45,057 nt of DNA, taken from Verrucomicrobiota bacterium. Its GTDB lineage: Bacteria > Verrucomicrobiota > Verrucomicrobiia > Chthoniobacterales > JAFAMB01. The DNA lies in the NCBI GenBank assembly GCA_019247695.1, contig JAFBAP010000154.1, positions 1-45,057 of the forward strand, given 5' to 3'. The translations under genes were made by a program, and so were the position numbers. The notes beneath the pieces were generated by a model. The model saw only the letters and a program-made list of their open reading frames with translations. It made no database searches and was not told where the DNA came from. Below, piece after piece: positions 8,093 to 17,158 of this stretch. The first letter of the stretch is position 1; every line of letters begins with the position of its first letter.

Positions 8093-8614
8093 TCATGCGT
8101 ACCGGATTCGGGTGGACATCTCGCCCAGTTCCAGGAGACGGCGCTTGATTTCCTCAGAAACAAGTTGCCCGTCATCAAAATCCGCACCGGTGGCAAAGAC
8201 AAAGCGGGGGATGACCAGGCACCGGAAATCAAGCATGAGGCTGTTGGCAAACGCCATGACGGACATGTAACTGGTGTAACCCCCGGCCGCACAGGCGAAA
8301 CCGACGATTTTGCTTTCCCACGCCTGGCCGGTGAGCTCGAGCAAATTCTTGACCGTAGCGCTCAGGTCGTAGTTGTAAATCGGCGCAGCCACCACGATCA
8401 CCCGGGCCGCCGCCACGATCTGATTGCACCGGATCACCTCGGGATGCCCGTAAGCCGCGTCGCCGTCGCACAGCGGCAGGTCAAACTCACGCAGATCCAG
8501 AATTTCCGCTTCAAGCGCATTCGTCTCGTAATAGTCCAGCAGGTACGAAGCAAGCATCCGGCTGCGGCTCTGCGGCTTGCGCGATCCCGCTACAACGAGG
8601 TATTCAGAAGCCAT
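8093..8614 (-). CDS. NADPH-dependent FMN reductase-like flavoprotein
   Basis: This 173-residue flavodoxin-fold protein is predicted to bind FMN and use NAD(P)H. The N-terminal phosphate-binding loop VVAGSRKPQSRSRMLA (about residues 6-21) and the motif APIYNYDLSATVKNLLELTG (about 94-113) are characteristic of the NADPH-dependent FMN reductase family. The start at 8614 puts MASEYLVVAGS at the N-terminus, as in relatives. A longer reading from 8692 adds 26 residues that do not look like this fold. It is divergent from tRNA-Pro(UGG)/trmD with a 119-bp gap. Substrate (free flavin, quinone, azo compound or metal) cannot be told from sequence. Confidence 0.85.
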   Translation of the reverse strand: MASEYLVVAGSRKPQSRSRMLASYLLDYYETNALEAEILDLREFDLPLCDGDAAYGHPEVIRCNQIVAAARVIVVAAPIYNYDLSATVKNLLELTGQAWESKIVGFACAAGGYTSYMSVMAFANSLMLDFRCLVIPRFVFATGADFDDGQLVSEEIKRRLLELGEMSTRIRYA

Positions 8615-8684
8615 GCGCACACTTAAGGGCGAACTTGTTTGCAAGCGCAAGTATTTGCGGCCGGTCGCCCGGTGATAAAAATTG

Positions 8685-8713
8685 TTCGTCAAAGGCGGGG
8701 CGTGCGTTATGGT
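8685..8713 (+). promoter_or_regulatory. Candidate sigma70-like promoter for tRNA-Pro(UGG)-trmD
   Basis: TTCGTC (8685-8690) and TATGGT (8708-8713) are separated by 17 bases and lie 20 bases before the mature tRNA 5' end. Each hexamer matches the consensus only partly. It is the best candidate I could find in the gap. Confidence 0.3.
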
Positions 8714-8733
8714 AGCGCCCTTCGCATCAGTTT

Positions 8734-8810
<77 letters not shown>

Positions 8811-8819
8811 CTCGTAACC

Positions 8820-9506
8820 ATGCTGCGGATCGACGTCCTTACCCTGTTTCCCGGGCTCATCGAAGGGGCTTTTCGGGAAAGCATGCTGGGGAAAGCCCAG
8901 GAGAACCGGCTGATTCAGATTCAATGCCATAATCTGCGGCGCTGGGCGCCCGGGCGGCACCGCGTCACCGATGAGCCGCCGTACGGCGGCGGCCCCGGCA
9001 TGGTTATGAAAATCGAGCCGATTTCCGGCGCGATTGATGAACTGCGAACGGAGGAAACGTACACCATCCTCATGGGCCCGGCCGGTCGCAGGTTCGACCA
9101 GGAGCACGCCAGGCGCCTCACGAATAAAGCCCACCTGATTCTCGTCTGCGGACATTACGAGGGAGTGGATCACCGCGTGGCTGAACACCTGGTCGACGAG
9201 GAGCTTTCAATCGGGGACTATATCCTGACGAACGGTGCGATTGCCGCTGCCGTCGTCGTCGATGCGGTTTGCCGGCTGGTGCCCGGCGTTCTCGGCAGCG
9301 GAGAGTCGGCCGGTGAGGAATCATTCTCACACGATCTCCTGGAATACCCGCAGTACACGCGTCCGGCAGAGTTTGCCGGCTGGCGCGTGCCGGACATCTT
9401 GCTATCGGGAAATCATGAGGGAATCCGGCAATGGCGAAGGGAACAGGCGCTGAAAATGACCCGGGAGCGGCGGCCTGACCTTTTGGGCGACAGCGAAAAG
9501 ATGTAA
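8820..9506 (+). CDS. trmD: tRNA (guanine37-N1)-methyltransferase TrmD
   Basis: TrmD uses S-adenosylmethionine to form m1G37 in tRNAs with G36-G37 (Pro, Leu and Arg isoacceptors), preventing +1 frameshifting at proline codons. The 228-residue protein begins MLRIDVLTLFPG, the usual TrmD start. It contains PYGGGPGMVMK (about 59-69) and, in the trefoil-knot SAM site, the segments LVCGHYEGVDHRV (about 111-123) and LSIGDYILTNGAIAA (about 130-144). The start codon lies nine bases after the 3' end of tRNA-Pro(UGG) with no Shine-Dalgarno sequence in that gap. The usual rimM-trmD-rplS context is absent here. A penicillin-binding protein gene follows after 38 bases. Confidence 0.97.
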   Translation: MLRIDVLTLFPGLIEGAFRESMLGKAQENRLIQIQCHNLRRWAPGRHRVTDEPPYGGGPGMVMKIEPISGAIDELRTEETYTILMGPAGRRFDQEHARRLTNKAHLILVCGHYEGVDHRVAEHLVDEELSIGDYILTNGAIAAAVVVDAVCRLVPGVLGSGESAGEESFSHDLLEYPQYTRPAEFAGWRVPDILLSGNHEGIRQWRREQALKMTRERRPDLLGDSEKM

Positions 9507-9544
9507 AGTCAAGGGAAAGGGTGTCCTGACGCTGAAGGGGAACC

Positions 9545-11686
9545 GTGATCAAATTATTTTCCAAAAGAGAGCCGCGCAACCACCGCAAGCTTCTTTTCTT
9601 TTTTGTCTTGGGAACGGCCGGAGTGATCGCGGCGGCCCTGGTATTCGCTTTCTATTTCTGCTGGTCCCTCCGCTTTGATTTGAAGCAGGTCGGCGAGATC
9701 CCGGAGCGCTCCTGGATCTACGACATGGACGGCAAGCTGTACACACGATTGTACGGCGAGAACCGGATCCTGGTCGAGCCGGGCAAAGTTTCGCCCTGGT
9801 TCAAAAAAGCGTTGCTTGCGCGGGAAGACACCCGCTTTTACAAACATCATGGCGTCGATTTTGTCGGCATCGCTCGTGCCATGGTCCGCGACGTGACGCA
9901 CGCCTCGATCCGCGAAGGCGGGAGTACCATCACCCAGCAACTGGCGCGCAACAGTTTTCCGCTAGGGGGCCGGAACCTGAACCGCAAGATTCTGGAGGCC
10001 TTTGTGGCCTGGCGGATTGAACGCGCGTATTCCAAGGATCAAATTCTCGGGTTTTACCTCAACCGCATTTACTTCGGGTCCGGCGATTACGGCCTCGAAA
10101 CGGCGTCGCAGGCATATTTTGGGAAGGGCGCGGCCAACCTGACGCTGCCTGAAGCGGCCCTGCTGGCGGGGCTGATACGGAGCCCGAACCGGTACTCGCC
10201 CCTGCGCAATCCCAAAGGGGCTGTCGAGCAGCGGAACGAGGTGCTGGACCGCATGGCGGAGCTCAAGGTCGTTTCCGCCGCTGAGGCTGACCAAGCCAGG
10301 CACGCCGCCCTCAAGCTGGCGACCCGGCGCTCCCCTGCCCCGCAGCAGAACTATGCGATGGATGCGCTTTACCGCGAGTTGCAGGGGTTGGTCAGCCAGG
10401 ACGCCATCGATGGCGGCGGGCTCCGCATCTACACCACGCTCGACCCGGCGCTGCAGTCGATCGCGGACGAGGCCGTCGACGTTTCCCTTAAGCAGGTCGA
10501 AGGCAAATCCGGGTACGGCCGTCCGACCAAGGCCCAGTACGATGCCAAACCCCACAGTGACGAAGACGCGACGACCTACCTGCAGGGAGCCGCGGTGGTC
10601 CTGGATAACCGGTCCGGCGCGGTCCGCGCCCTGGTCGGGGGGCGCGATTACCACGAAAGCAAGTATAATCGTGCGTTGCAGGCCAACCGGCAGGTCGGCT
10701 CCACGTTTAAGCCGTTCGTGTACGCCGCAGCCTATGCCCGCGGGATGATGCCGGGTTCAAGCATCAATGATGGGCCGATCGTCAAAGGCGAGATTGCAGA
10801 GGCGCCAACCTGGAATCCGGCTAACTCCGACCGGAATTTCGGCGGGATGCGGCCGGCCCGGGACGGGCTGATCTTCTCGCGAAACACGATGACCGTCCGC
10901 GTGGGGGAACTCGCTACGCTGGATCGAGTACGCGCACTCGGGTTGGCGGCCGGGTTTGCCAAAGATATCCCGCGGTTTCCATCGGCTTACCTGGGCGCCT
11001 TCGAATCCGACCTGAAAGACATCACGGCCGCGTACAGCGCCCTGGCGGCGGGCGGAGTCCGGCGCGAGCCCTACCTGGTCGAACGCATTGACGACGCCGA
11101 TGGCCATATCCTGTACCAGGCACACCCGGACCAGAAGCAGGTGTTATCGCCCGCGGTCGCCTGGATGATCTCGGAAACGTTGCGCGGCGTCATCGAACGC
11201 GGAACGGCGGCACCGGCCAAGGGCATGGGGCTGGATCGCTACGCCGCCGGTAAAACCGGTACGACCGACGATTACAAGGATGCCTGGTTTCTCGGGTACA
11301 CCAACTCGCTCACCTGTGGCGTCTGGGTCGGCTTCGACCAGCCTCAAACGATCCAGGCGCGCGGCTACGGGGCCACGCTTGCACTGCCCATCTGGGTCAG
11401 GATCATGGAAAAGGCAGGACGCCAAAAGTATCCGGACGGCGAATTCGTCTGTCCGGAACCGCTGGTGCACACCAGGCTTTGTTCGATCTCAAACCAGATT
11501 GCCACGCCCGCTTGCGATGCAGCCGGAACCGCCTACGATATCATGCTTCCGCAATCGATGTGTCCGCAGCAGTCCTGCCCGGCTCACCGGGGCGAACCGG
11601 TGCCGCTGCAGACCGAGGACCGGCCGGAAGACGATAATTTGGCGAGGCGGGTATTCCGAACTTTCCGGCACTTATTCGGCGGCTAA
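9545..11686 (+). CDS. Bifunctional penicillin-binding protein, class A (PBP1-type)
   Basis: This inner-membrane enzyme polymerises lipid II and crosslinks peptidoglycan. It starts with a GTG at 9545. The membrane anchor is at about residues 16-40. The glycosyltransferase-51 domain has the catalytic glutamate E94 in REDTRFYKHHG and GGSTITQQLARN at 125-136. The transpeptidase domain has STFK (S386-K389), SRN (S445-N447) and KTGT from K570. The tail beyond about residue 640 is cysteine-rich (five or more Cys) and could be disulphide-linked in the periplasm. With 713 residues it has normal size for PBP1A. Three bases after the stop a heptamer repeat tract begins. Confidence 0.94.
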   Translation: MIKLFSKREPRNHRKLLFFFVLGTAGVIAAALVFAFYFCWSLRFDLKQVGEIPERSWIYDMDGKLYTRLYGENRILVEPGKVSPWFKKALLAREDTRFYKHHGVDFVGIARAMVRDVTHASIREGGSTITQQLARNSFPLGGRNLNRKILEAFVAWRIERAYSKDQILGFYLNRIYFGSGDYGLETASQAYFGKGAANLTLPEAALLAGLIRSPNRYSPLRNPKGAVEQRNEVLDRMAELKVVSAAEADQARHAALKLATRRSPAPQQNYAMDALYRELQGLVSQDAIDGGGLRIYTTLDPALQSIADEAVDVSLKQVEGKSGYGRPTKAQYDAKPHSDEDATTYLQGAAVVLDNRSGAVRALVGGRDYHESKYNRALQANRQVGSTFKPFVYAAAYARGMMPGSSINDGPIVKGEIAEAPTWNPANSDRNFGGMRPARDGLIFSRNTMTVRVGELATLDRVRALGLAAGFAKDIPRFPSAYLGAFESDLKDITAAYSALAAGGVRREPYLVERIDDADGHILYQAHPDQKQVLSPAVAWMISETLRGVIERGTAAPAKGMGLDRYAAGKTGTTDDYKDAWFLGYTNSLTCGVWVGFDQPQTIQARGYGATLALPIWVRIMEKAGRQKYPDGEFVCPEPLVHTRLCSISNQIATPACDAAGTAYDIMLPQSMCPQQSCPAHRGEPVPLQTEDRPEDDNLARRVFRTFRHLFGG

Positions 11687-11866
11687 CGAGATTCGGCGTT
11701 CGGCGCTCGGCGACGGAACTCACACGGCGGTCCACAGCGGCAAGAAGAGTTCAGAGTCCGGCACTCGGTTGGGAATGTCGAGTCCGGGGTCTCTGGATCC
11801 TTCTGCATGTTCTTCATACGGGCTGCACGCATCACATAGCGTCTCCGAACCCCGAACACCGAACTC
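11687..11866. repeat. Degenerate heptamer repeat tracts between convergent genes
   Basis: The space between the pbp stop and the speA stop is largely made of 7-bp periodic sequence. Units at 11689-11716 follow GCGTTCG, GCGCTCG, GCGACGG. A second stretch at about 11750-11780 contains GAGTTCA, GAGTCCG and GCACTCG. At 11849-11866 the complementary strand reads GAGTTCG, GTGTTCG, GGGTTCG. Two bases of the speA stop codon are part of the first unit of that last tract. No gene is seen. Confidence 0.75.
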
Positions 11867-13793
11867 AGAATTTATCCGAGCTGGTGCCAAACGTCAGGTA
11901 CGGGTAACCGTTCAGTGCGCGCTCATACGAACTTAACATCCGCATCGCCTCCGTCGGTTTCAGCCGGTCGGATTTGATTGCGGCATCCAGCTGTTTTTTG
12001 AGCCGGCGCACGAGCTCGTTATTTTCCCATTGTGTAAGCGAGAGCACATTGCCGATGGTGCTACCCTCGATCACTTCCTCGATGTACCAGCCGGACTCCT
12101 CGTGTTCGTCCAGGAACAGGTGCACTTCGTTCACCCGGCCAAACAGGTTGTGCAGGTCGCCCATGATGTCCTGATACGCGCCCAGGAGGAAAAATCCGAG
12201 GTAGTAAGGCTCGCCGGGCCGCACCCGATGAAGCGGCAGGGTTTCCTTTACGTCCTGCAGGTCGATAAACTTATCTACCTTGCCGTCCGAATCGCACGTG
12301 ATGTCGACCAGCGTGCCGTTGCGATCGGGCGGCTCATCGAGGCGATGAACGGGCATGATGGGAAACAGGTGGCCTAGCGCCCAGTGGTCCAGGAGCGATT
12401 GGAACACCGAAAAGTTGCAAAGGAACTGGTCGCCCAACGAGGTTTCGAGTTCTTTGATTTCATCCGGCACATAACGCATGCCGCGGCACAACTCGACGAT
12501 GGAGCGCGCGACCTGCCAGTAAATCGTCTCGATTTTGGCTTTGCTTTCGAGATCAAGCAAGCCGAGTTCAAACATTGATTGCGCCTGTTCTTTCACCTGC
12601 TGAGCGTCGTGGAGGTTCTCCATCCGGTTCTGCTTGGTGAGCGTCCGCTGGATCTCGATAATTTCCTGCAGCAGTTTCGGGTCCGACGACTTAATCTCGA
12701 GGGAAAGGTCAGCCGGTCCTTTTTCGATCGCGCCAAGCGCTTCGACCACCAGGACGGAATGGTGAGCGACGATCGCCCTTCCGCTTTCGCTCACGATCGT
12801 CGGGTGCGGGACCTTCTCGGAGTCGCATACGTCCATGATGTTGTAGACCACATCGCGCGCGTACTCCTGCAAGGTATAGTTTATGGAACTGACAAACGCC
12901 GTCCTGGAACCGTCGTAGTCCACCCCGAGTCCGCCGCCGACGTCCATGAACTCCATCGGGTGCCCCATCTGATGAAGTTTGGCGTAGAAGCGGGCCGCCT
13001 CACGCACCGCGCGCTTGATCACGCCGATGTCGGGCACTTGCGAACCCACATGAAAGTGTACCAGACGAAATGCCTCTGTCAGGCCTTGCGCCTTGAGGTA
13101 GGTGCTCGCCGCTACCAGATCCGCCGTGGACAGGCCGAACTTGGCGTTTTCGCCGCCGCTGGTAGCCCATCTTCCGGAGCTCTTGGCCTGCAACCGGACG
13201 CGCAACCCAAGCAGCGGCAGGACATTAAGCTCTTTGGAGATCTGCACGATCTGCTGGATCTCCTCGAGTTTCTCGACCACCATAATCACCTGTTTGCCCA
13301 GCTTGTTGCCGAGCAGCGCCGTCTGGATAAAGGCCGCGTCTTTGTAGCCGTTGCAGATGATCAGGCTATCCGGATCCTCATGGGCGGCCACCGCGGCGAT
13401 GAGTTCAGGTTTGCTGCCCGCTTCGAGGCCGAAATGGAATGGGCGGCCGGCGTCCAGAATCTCTTCCACGACCTCACGCAGCTGATTGACCTTGATCGGA
13501 AACACCCCTTTGTAGGTGTTGCGATAACCCGCTTCCGCAATCGCCGCGCCAAAGGCACGGTTGATCGTCTCAACGCGGTTACGGAGCAGATCCTGAAATC
13601 GGATCACGAGCGGGAAGGTCAATTTGCGATCCCGGGCTTCTTGAATCACCTCCATCAGATCGACCGCCAGGTTTTCGTTCTGGGTCGGCATGACCTGAAC
13701 GTTCCCGTGCCGATTGATCGTAAAATAGCCGTTGCCCCACCGATCAACGTTATACAGCGCAATGGCCGAAGGTATGTCCCAGATTTCAGACAT
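11865..13793 (-). CDS. speA: Biosynthetic arginine decarboxylase
   Basis: This PLP enzyme converts arginine to agmatine, the first step of the agmatine route to putrescine and spermidine. The 642-residue length fits the SpeA group. The fold-III barrel has the PLP lysine at K101 in GVFPIKVNQ. Other family segments are FGLEAGSKPEL, LVHFHVGSQ and MEFMDVGGGLGVDYDG. ATG 13793 was chosen because MSEIWDIPSAIALYNVDRWG is the family N-terminus; the longer frame to 14021 runs into the neighbouring gene's reading. It follows the bifunctional nuclease gene by 86 bases. Its stop codon overlaps a heptamer repeat. No other polyamine genes are in the window. Confidence 0.95.
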   Translation of the reverse strand: MSEIWDIPSAIALYNVDRWGNGYFTINRHGNVQVMPTQNENLAVDLMEVIQEARDRKLTFPLVIRFQDLLRNRVETINRAFGAAIAEAGYRNTYKGVFPIKVNQLREVVEEILDAGRPFHFGLEAGSKPELIAAVAAHEDPDSLIICNGYKDAAFIQTALLGNKLGKQVIMVVEKLEEIQQIVQISKELNVLPLLGLRVRLQAKSSGRWATSGGENAKFGLSTADLVAASTYLKAQGLTEAFRLVHFHVGSQVPDIGVIKRAVREAARFYAKLHQMGHPMEFMDVGGGLGVDYDGSRTAFVSSINYTLQEYARDVVYNIMDVCDSEKVPHPTIVSESGRAIVAHHSVLVVEALGAIEKGPADLSLEIKSSDPKLLQEIIEIQRTLTKQNRMENLHDAQQVKEQAQSMFELGLLDLESKAKIETIYWQVARSIVELCRGMRYVPDEIKELETSLGDQFLCNFSVFQSLLDHWALGHLFPIMPVHRLDEPPDRNGTLVDITCDSDGKVDKFIDLQDVKETLPLHRVRPGEPYYLGFFLLGAYQDIMGDLHNLFGRVNEVHLFLDEHEESGWYIEEVIEGSTIGNVLSLTQWENNELVRRLKKQLDAAIKSDRLKPTEAMRMLSSYERALNGYPYLTFGTSSDKF

Positions 13794-13879
13794 GATTGCG
13801 CCAACGTATTGGGCGCACCCTCCGATTGCAACGAACAGGTCCAAAAAATCTGGACCGGCCGTGCCCGATTCCGCAGGGG

Positions 13880-14353
13880 TTACTCTTCCTCTTCTTCTTC
13901 GCCCGTTTCGGTGCTTTCCTCTTCCATTTTCCGCAGCACCTCGGACATGTCCTCCACCTCGTCCCAGACCTCCCTGCTCACATAAAGCGGTGAGTTTTGC
14001 TGGGTCGCCATGGCGATGCAATCGCTGGGCCGGGCATCGATCTCGATGATCTTTTTCTGATGCAGCTCGTTTTCGGCGCTCAGAATCATCCGCGCGAAGT
14101 AAGTGCCGCGCTTCAGGTCATTGATGATGATCCGCTCGACCTGTGCGCCCAATGCGCGGAGGATGTTCGCCAGCAGGTCATGCGTCAACGGCCGCTCTTT
14201 TTGCGTTCCCCGCATGAACATCGTGATAGCCGCGCCGACGCTTTGATCGACGTAGATCACGAAAACCTTTTCCGGATTGCCGAGGAACACCGCGCACCCA
14301 CCGCTGGTCGGGATGACGGCTCGCACCTGCACCTCTACAACCGCTTTACTCAT
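13880..14353 (-). CDS. Bifunctional nuclease family protein (BFN/DUF151)
   Basis: This 157-residue protein has the bifunctional nuclease domain first described for plant BBD/BFN proteins and found in many bacteria. Supporting segments are the N-terminal VEVQVRAVIPTSGGCAVFLG (about 6-25), ERPLTHDLLANILRALGAQV (about 53-72) and EIDARPSDCIAMA (about 103-115), where the DARPSDAI-like motif is diagnostic. The C-terminus is an acidic tail ending in six glutamates. Whether bacterial members act as nucleases in the cell is not established. It is co-directional with, and upstream of, speA. Confidence 0.9.
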   Translation of the reverse strand: MSKAVVEVQVRAVIPTSGGCAVFLGNPEKVFVIYVDQSVGAAITMFMRGTQKERPLTHDLLANILRALGAQVERIIINDLKRGTYFARMILSAENELHQKKIIEIDARPSDCIAMATQQNSPLYVSREVWDEVEDMSEVLRKMEEESTETGEEEEEE

Positions 14354-14458
14354 GACAGCAGCCTAGCCACGGAAAGTCAGCAACGTCAACGGTTCGACCG
14401 TTTAAATCCGCCGCCCGCAAGCCCGGCCGCCGGAAACCGTTGCGAAAACGGTGGATGC

Positions 14459-14953
14459 TCATCTCAGGCGGCCCTCAAGCGCCTCAATCAAGCGCTCCTG
14501 GATGGCGGCGTAAAAATTGATCTGCAGCAACGCAAGGTCACGTCGCGAAAAGATGACGGGCGGCTCATACTGGAGCAACTCGGTGTCGGTGAATTCGTAG
14601 CGGGTTGCGAGAACCAACCGGGCCTGGTTCAACACGTTCAGCCAGGCATCGGCGTGCGCCAGGGGGAGCGACAGCGTGGCGAAACCACGTCGCTCCCGAA
14701 TCAGCGCCAGATCTTCCTCAACGACTCGCCGCGAGGAAAGGAACAGGTGTTCCAGGTCGGGACGAACCAGTTCCTCCCAGTCGGCGGCGAGGCCGGCTTC
14801 GGCGCTGCCGCCCGGGTCCGGGTACAACCGCGACTTTACCTTCGGATCGTCCTCGCCCTGGGTCGCGGCCGGAATCTGCTTCAGGAGTTCCGCTTCGATC
14901 GGTTCAACCTGGCTGAAATCGATTTTTTCGCCTTTCCCGCGGTTGATCCTCAT
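14459..14953 (-). CDS. DUF2017 family protein
   Basis: This is a 164-residue helical protein of unknown function. From memory it belongs to the DUF2017 group, which is typically encoded beside clpS. Visible features are the segment RRVVEEDLALI, the WLNVLNQARLVLATRYE helix (about 104-120) and the C-terminal RRDLALLQINFYAAIQERLI. Its ATG overlaps the clpS stop by four bases (ATGA), so it is translated together with clpS. That coupling suggests a role connected with the ClpS adaptor or N-degron pathway, but this is inference from position only. Confidence 0.78.
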   Translation of the reverse strand: MRINRGKGEKIDFSQVEPIEAELLKQIPAATQGEDDPKVKSRLYPDPGGSAEAGLAADWEELVRPDLEHLFLSSRRVVEEDLALIRERRGFATLSLPLAHADAWLNVLNQARLVLATRYEFTDTELLQYEPPVIFSRRDLALLQINFYAAIQERLIEALEGRLR

Positions 14954-15228
14954 TGCTCTGCCTTTTCCAACGTCGCCAGGAGCAGATAACTATGAAGGTG
15001 CTGCACGAACAACTCAGCCTTTTCCCGGGCGCCCGTCCAAAGAATAGACCGTCCCCGGTGATGCACCTCGAGCATGTGGCGCTCGGCCCGGTCCCGTGAA
15101 TACCCGAAGACGCGCTGGAAGACCATCGTGACGTAACTCATCAGGTTTACGGGGTCGTTATGGACGACCACATTCCAGGGTAAATCCAGCGCGATTTTCG
15201 CCTTTTTCTCGGCCAGCGTTTCAGCCAT
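14950..15228 (-). CDS. clpS: ATP-dependent Clp protease adaptor protein ClpS
   Basis: ClpS delivers N-degron substrates to the ClpA/ClpC unfoldase. The 92-residue product has the family core: WNVVVHNDPVNLMSYVTMVF (about 19-38), where the NDxxN element lines the N-degron pocket, followed by AERHMLEVHHRGRSIL (about 48-63) with the conserved HxxG-like region. The start MAETLAEKKAK at 15228 is preferred to an upstream codon at 15240. It overlaps the end of the upstream gene by eight bases and the downstream DUF2017 gene by four, so the three genes form a tightly packed unit. No clpA/clpC gene is in the window. Confidence 0.94.
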   Translation of the reverse strand: MAETLAEKKAKIALDLPWNVVVHNDPVNLMSYVTMVFQRVFGYSRDRAERHMLEVHHRGRSILWTGAREKAELFVQHLHSYLLLATLEKAEQ

Positions 15229-15784
15229 AACGCGGCGCACCTCCTTGGGCGCGGATCAGGTTATCACCGAGCGCAGCGTTTACTGCCGGGACGGCCAGGT
15301 TCATTGCCCGGTCAACCGAGGCGGCAGGGCAGCCGCCGCTGAATAACTCCTGCATCAAATAAGCCAGGAGCGCCGTTCGCAGCGGGACCGAGAAGCCTGC
15401 TGCCCGAAGCACAAAAAACGTGGCGAAATGTCCCGGAACCCTCCCGGCGCGTACCTCCGCGGCGAACCGCTCCTGAATGCGGTCACTTAGGGGCGGCTTT
15501 TGAAAGAGGAGCACGGACCCGGCATTGAGGCTGCGGGCGCGTTCGGCGGGTGAAAGCTGAGCATCCAGTGCCGCGGCCGTTCCGCACAATTCACGCAGCG
15601 CCTGCGCCTGGGCGGACTGGAAACCTGCGATCAGATGCGGCAACAGGACAGGCTGGAAGCGGAGGCGCACCCATTGCTGCCAGGATTCCGTTACCTCGGC
15701 GGGCGACCCCGGCGCCCAGGTGATTTGACCAACTGCACCCGCGTTCGGATTACAGCGATAAACGATCTCGATCAATTGCTGCAT
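15221..15784 (-). CDS. Helical hypothetical protein, weakly UreF-like
   Basis: This 187-residue, mostly alpha-helical protein is not confidently assigned. Its pattern LSPAERARSLNAGSVLL followed by GHFATFFVLRAAGFSVPLRT and ALLAYLMQ recalls the layout of urease accessory protein UreF (arginine-rich helix, G-H-x-A segment, then AYL). I judge this suggestive only. No urease structural or other accessory genes are present in the window. ATG 15784 was chosen over a TTG at 15802. The gene overlaps clpS by eight bases and is transcribed with it. A remote-homology profile search would settle the assignment. Confidence 0.55.
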   Translation of the reverse strand: MQQLIEIVYRCNPNAGAVGQITWAPGSPAEVTESWQQWVRLRFQPVLLPHLIAGFQSAQAQALRELCGTAAALDAQLSPAERARSLNAGSVLLFQKPPLSDRIQERFAAEVRAGRVPGHFATFFVLRAAGFSVPLRTALLAYLMQELFSGGCPAASVDRAMNLAVPAVNAALGDNLIRAQGGAPRYG

Positions 15785-15922
15785 GCACCCTGTAAGAACC
15801 AATACACTCGGATCTTACCACGCTTGCGGGTGAGCGCCACTTCCTCTGAGAAACCGGCACGGACTCCCCGCCCGCTCATCGCGCAGGGCCGGCAAAACGA
15901 TGCCCGACGGCAACGGCCTCGC

Positions 15923-16603
15923 CTACGTCCCGATGAACCAAAGAAGCGCTCCCGTCGCAGGCTGGACGGCGGATGCGGGATAAACCGGATCGCGCCGCAA
16001 GACAGCCTCGATGATGTGCGCCTTCTTGGGATCGTTAACCAGGAACGCAACTTTGCGCGCCGCATTGATCAACGGGTAGGTCGTCGTGATCCGGTAGGTA
16101 TTGAATTTCGGAACGAAATTGGCCACCACGCTTCGCTGCGTCTCCGTCAGAGCCTTGGTGTCGGGAAACAACGAAGCGGTATGCCCATCGTCGCCGAGCC
16201 CCAATAAAATCAGGTCGTGCCGGTACGTCTGTTCGCCAAAACGCATGGCCACCTGCTGCAGGATGTTTTCGTATTCCAGGGCGGCTTCTTCGGGCGGATG
16301 GTCTCCATGCATCCGCAGAACTTCACCCGGCGTGGTGACCAAGAGAAACGCTTCGGAAGCCATCCGAAAATTGCTCTGTGGATCGTCGGGCGGCACGCAG
16401 CGTTCGTCGCCGAAGGTGATAATCCATTTAGACCACTCGCAGTCGAGCAAAGCTAACGCGGCATAGACCGCCCGCGGGGTGTTTCCTCCGCTCAGGGCCA
16501 AACGGAAATGGCCGTACTCATCAACGGCTTGTCTCGCACAGTCCGCGATGAAATGGGCGGCATCGTCTGCAAAGGACGTGGTGCGAATGATTTCAGGCTT
16601 CAT
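15923..16603 (-). CDS. pgl: 6-phosphogluconolactonase
   Basis: This enzyme hydrolyses 6-phosphogluconolactone in the oxidative pentose phosphate pathway, in the cytosol. The 226-residue protein has the family motifs LALSGGNTPRAVY (about 35-47), ITFGDERCVPPDDPQSNFRM (about 61-80) and LILLGLGDDGHTASLFPDT (about 130-148). Its ATG overlaps the sixA stop by four bases, so the two are translationally coupled. No glucose-6-phosphate dehydrogenase gene lies in the window. Confidence 0.95.
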   Translation of the reverse strand: MKPEIIRTTSFADDAAHFIADCARQAVDEYGHFRLALSGGNTPRAVYAALALLDCEWSKWIITFGDERCVPPDDPQSNFRMASEAFLLVTTPGEVLRMHGDHPPEEAALEYENILQQVAMRFGEQTYRHDLILLGLGDDGHTASLFPDTKALTETQRSVVANFVPKFNTYRITTTYPLINAARKVAFLVNDPKKAHIIEAVLRRDPVYPASAVQPATGALLWFIGT

Positions 16604-17067
16604 AGCAAGTTCACTGGAACAAGGAAATCGAGGGTCGCAAGTTCAAGTTTTGCTTCTTCAAAACACAGGCGCAAAAGCGTCGCTTTCTTCACCCGCACCC
16701 GCTCCGGCTCGCACCCGAGCAGGTCGGCAACCGCCCGGCTGAGATCGGGTTCGTGGCCTACAATCAAGAGGCTGTCGCAAGACTGGTGCTCCCGCAAAAA
16801 AGCGCGCAACCGTCCCGGCGTCATCCCGGAAGCCAGATCGCGACTGGTTTTGACCTCCGTAGCGAGCGGTTTGGCCAGGAACTCCGCCGTTTGCACGGCC
16901 CTGACGAGCGGGCTGCTGAAGATCGGACCCACGTCAAGCTCCTGTTCCGCACAGAACCGTCCGATCTTCGCTGCCTGCCGTTCGCCTTTTGGGGTCAGGC
17001 GACGCTCCGCGTCCGTGGTCTTCGTGGGTTCCGCATCGGCGTGCCTCACAATGTAGAGCTGCTGCAT
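16600..17067 (-). CDS. sixA: Phosphohistidine phosphatase SixA
   Basis: This histidine-phosphatase-superfamily protein is 155 residues long. The catalytic RHG-type motif is RHADAEP, with H9 as the phosphorylated histidine. Further active-site elements are IFSSPLVRAVQTAEFL (about 54-69) and IVGHEPDLSRAV (about 101-112), which supplies the second histidine. In Escherichia coli SixA removes phosphate from phosphohistidine on phosphotransfer proteins; the substrate here is unknown. The gene lies 91 bases after holB and overlaps pgl by four bases. Confidence 0.92.
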   Translation of the reverse strand: MQQLYIVRHADAEPTKTTDAERRLTPKGERQAAKIGRFCAEQELDVGPIFSSPLVRAVQTAEFLAKPLATEVKTSRDLASGMTPGRLRAFLREHQSCDSLLIVGHEPDLSRAVADLLGCEPERVRVKKATLLRLCFEEAKLELATLDFLVPVNLL

Positions 17068-17158
17068 GGGTCTGGTTGATCAAGTCTGAGGGTCGGGACG
17101 AAAAGCGAGTCAAAGGGAGTCAGGGACCGCAGGTCCGCCGCGGGCAGGCAGCCGTTGG

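Noticed and set aside
12579-13985. A 468-codon plus-strand open frame across speA
   Set aside because: It lies antisense to speA, has a composition dominated by His, Arg and Asp typical of reverse reading, and shows no recognisable domain.
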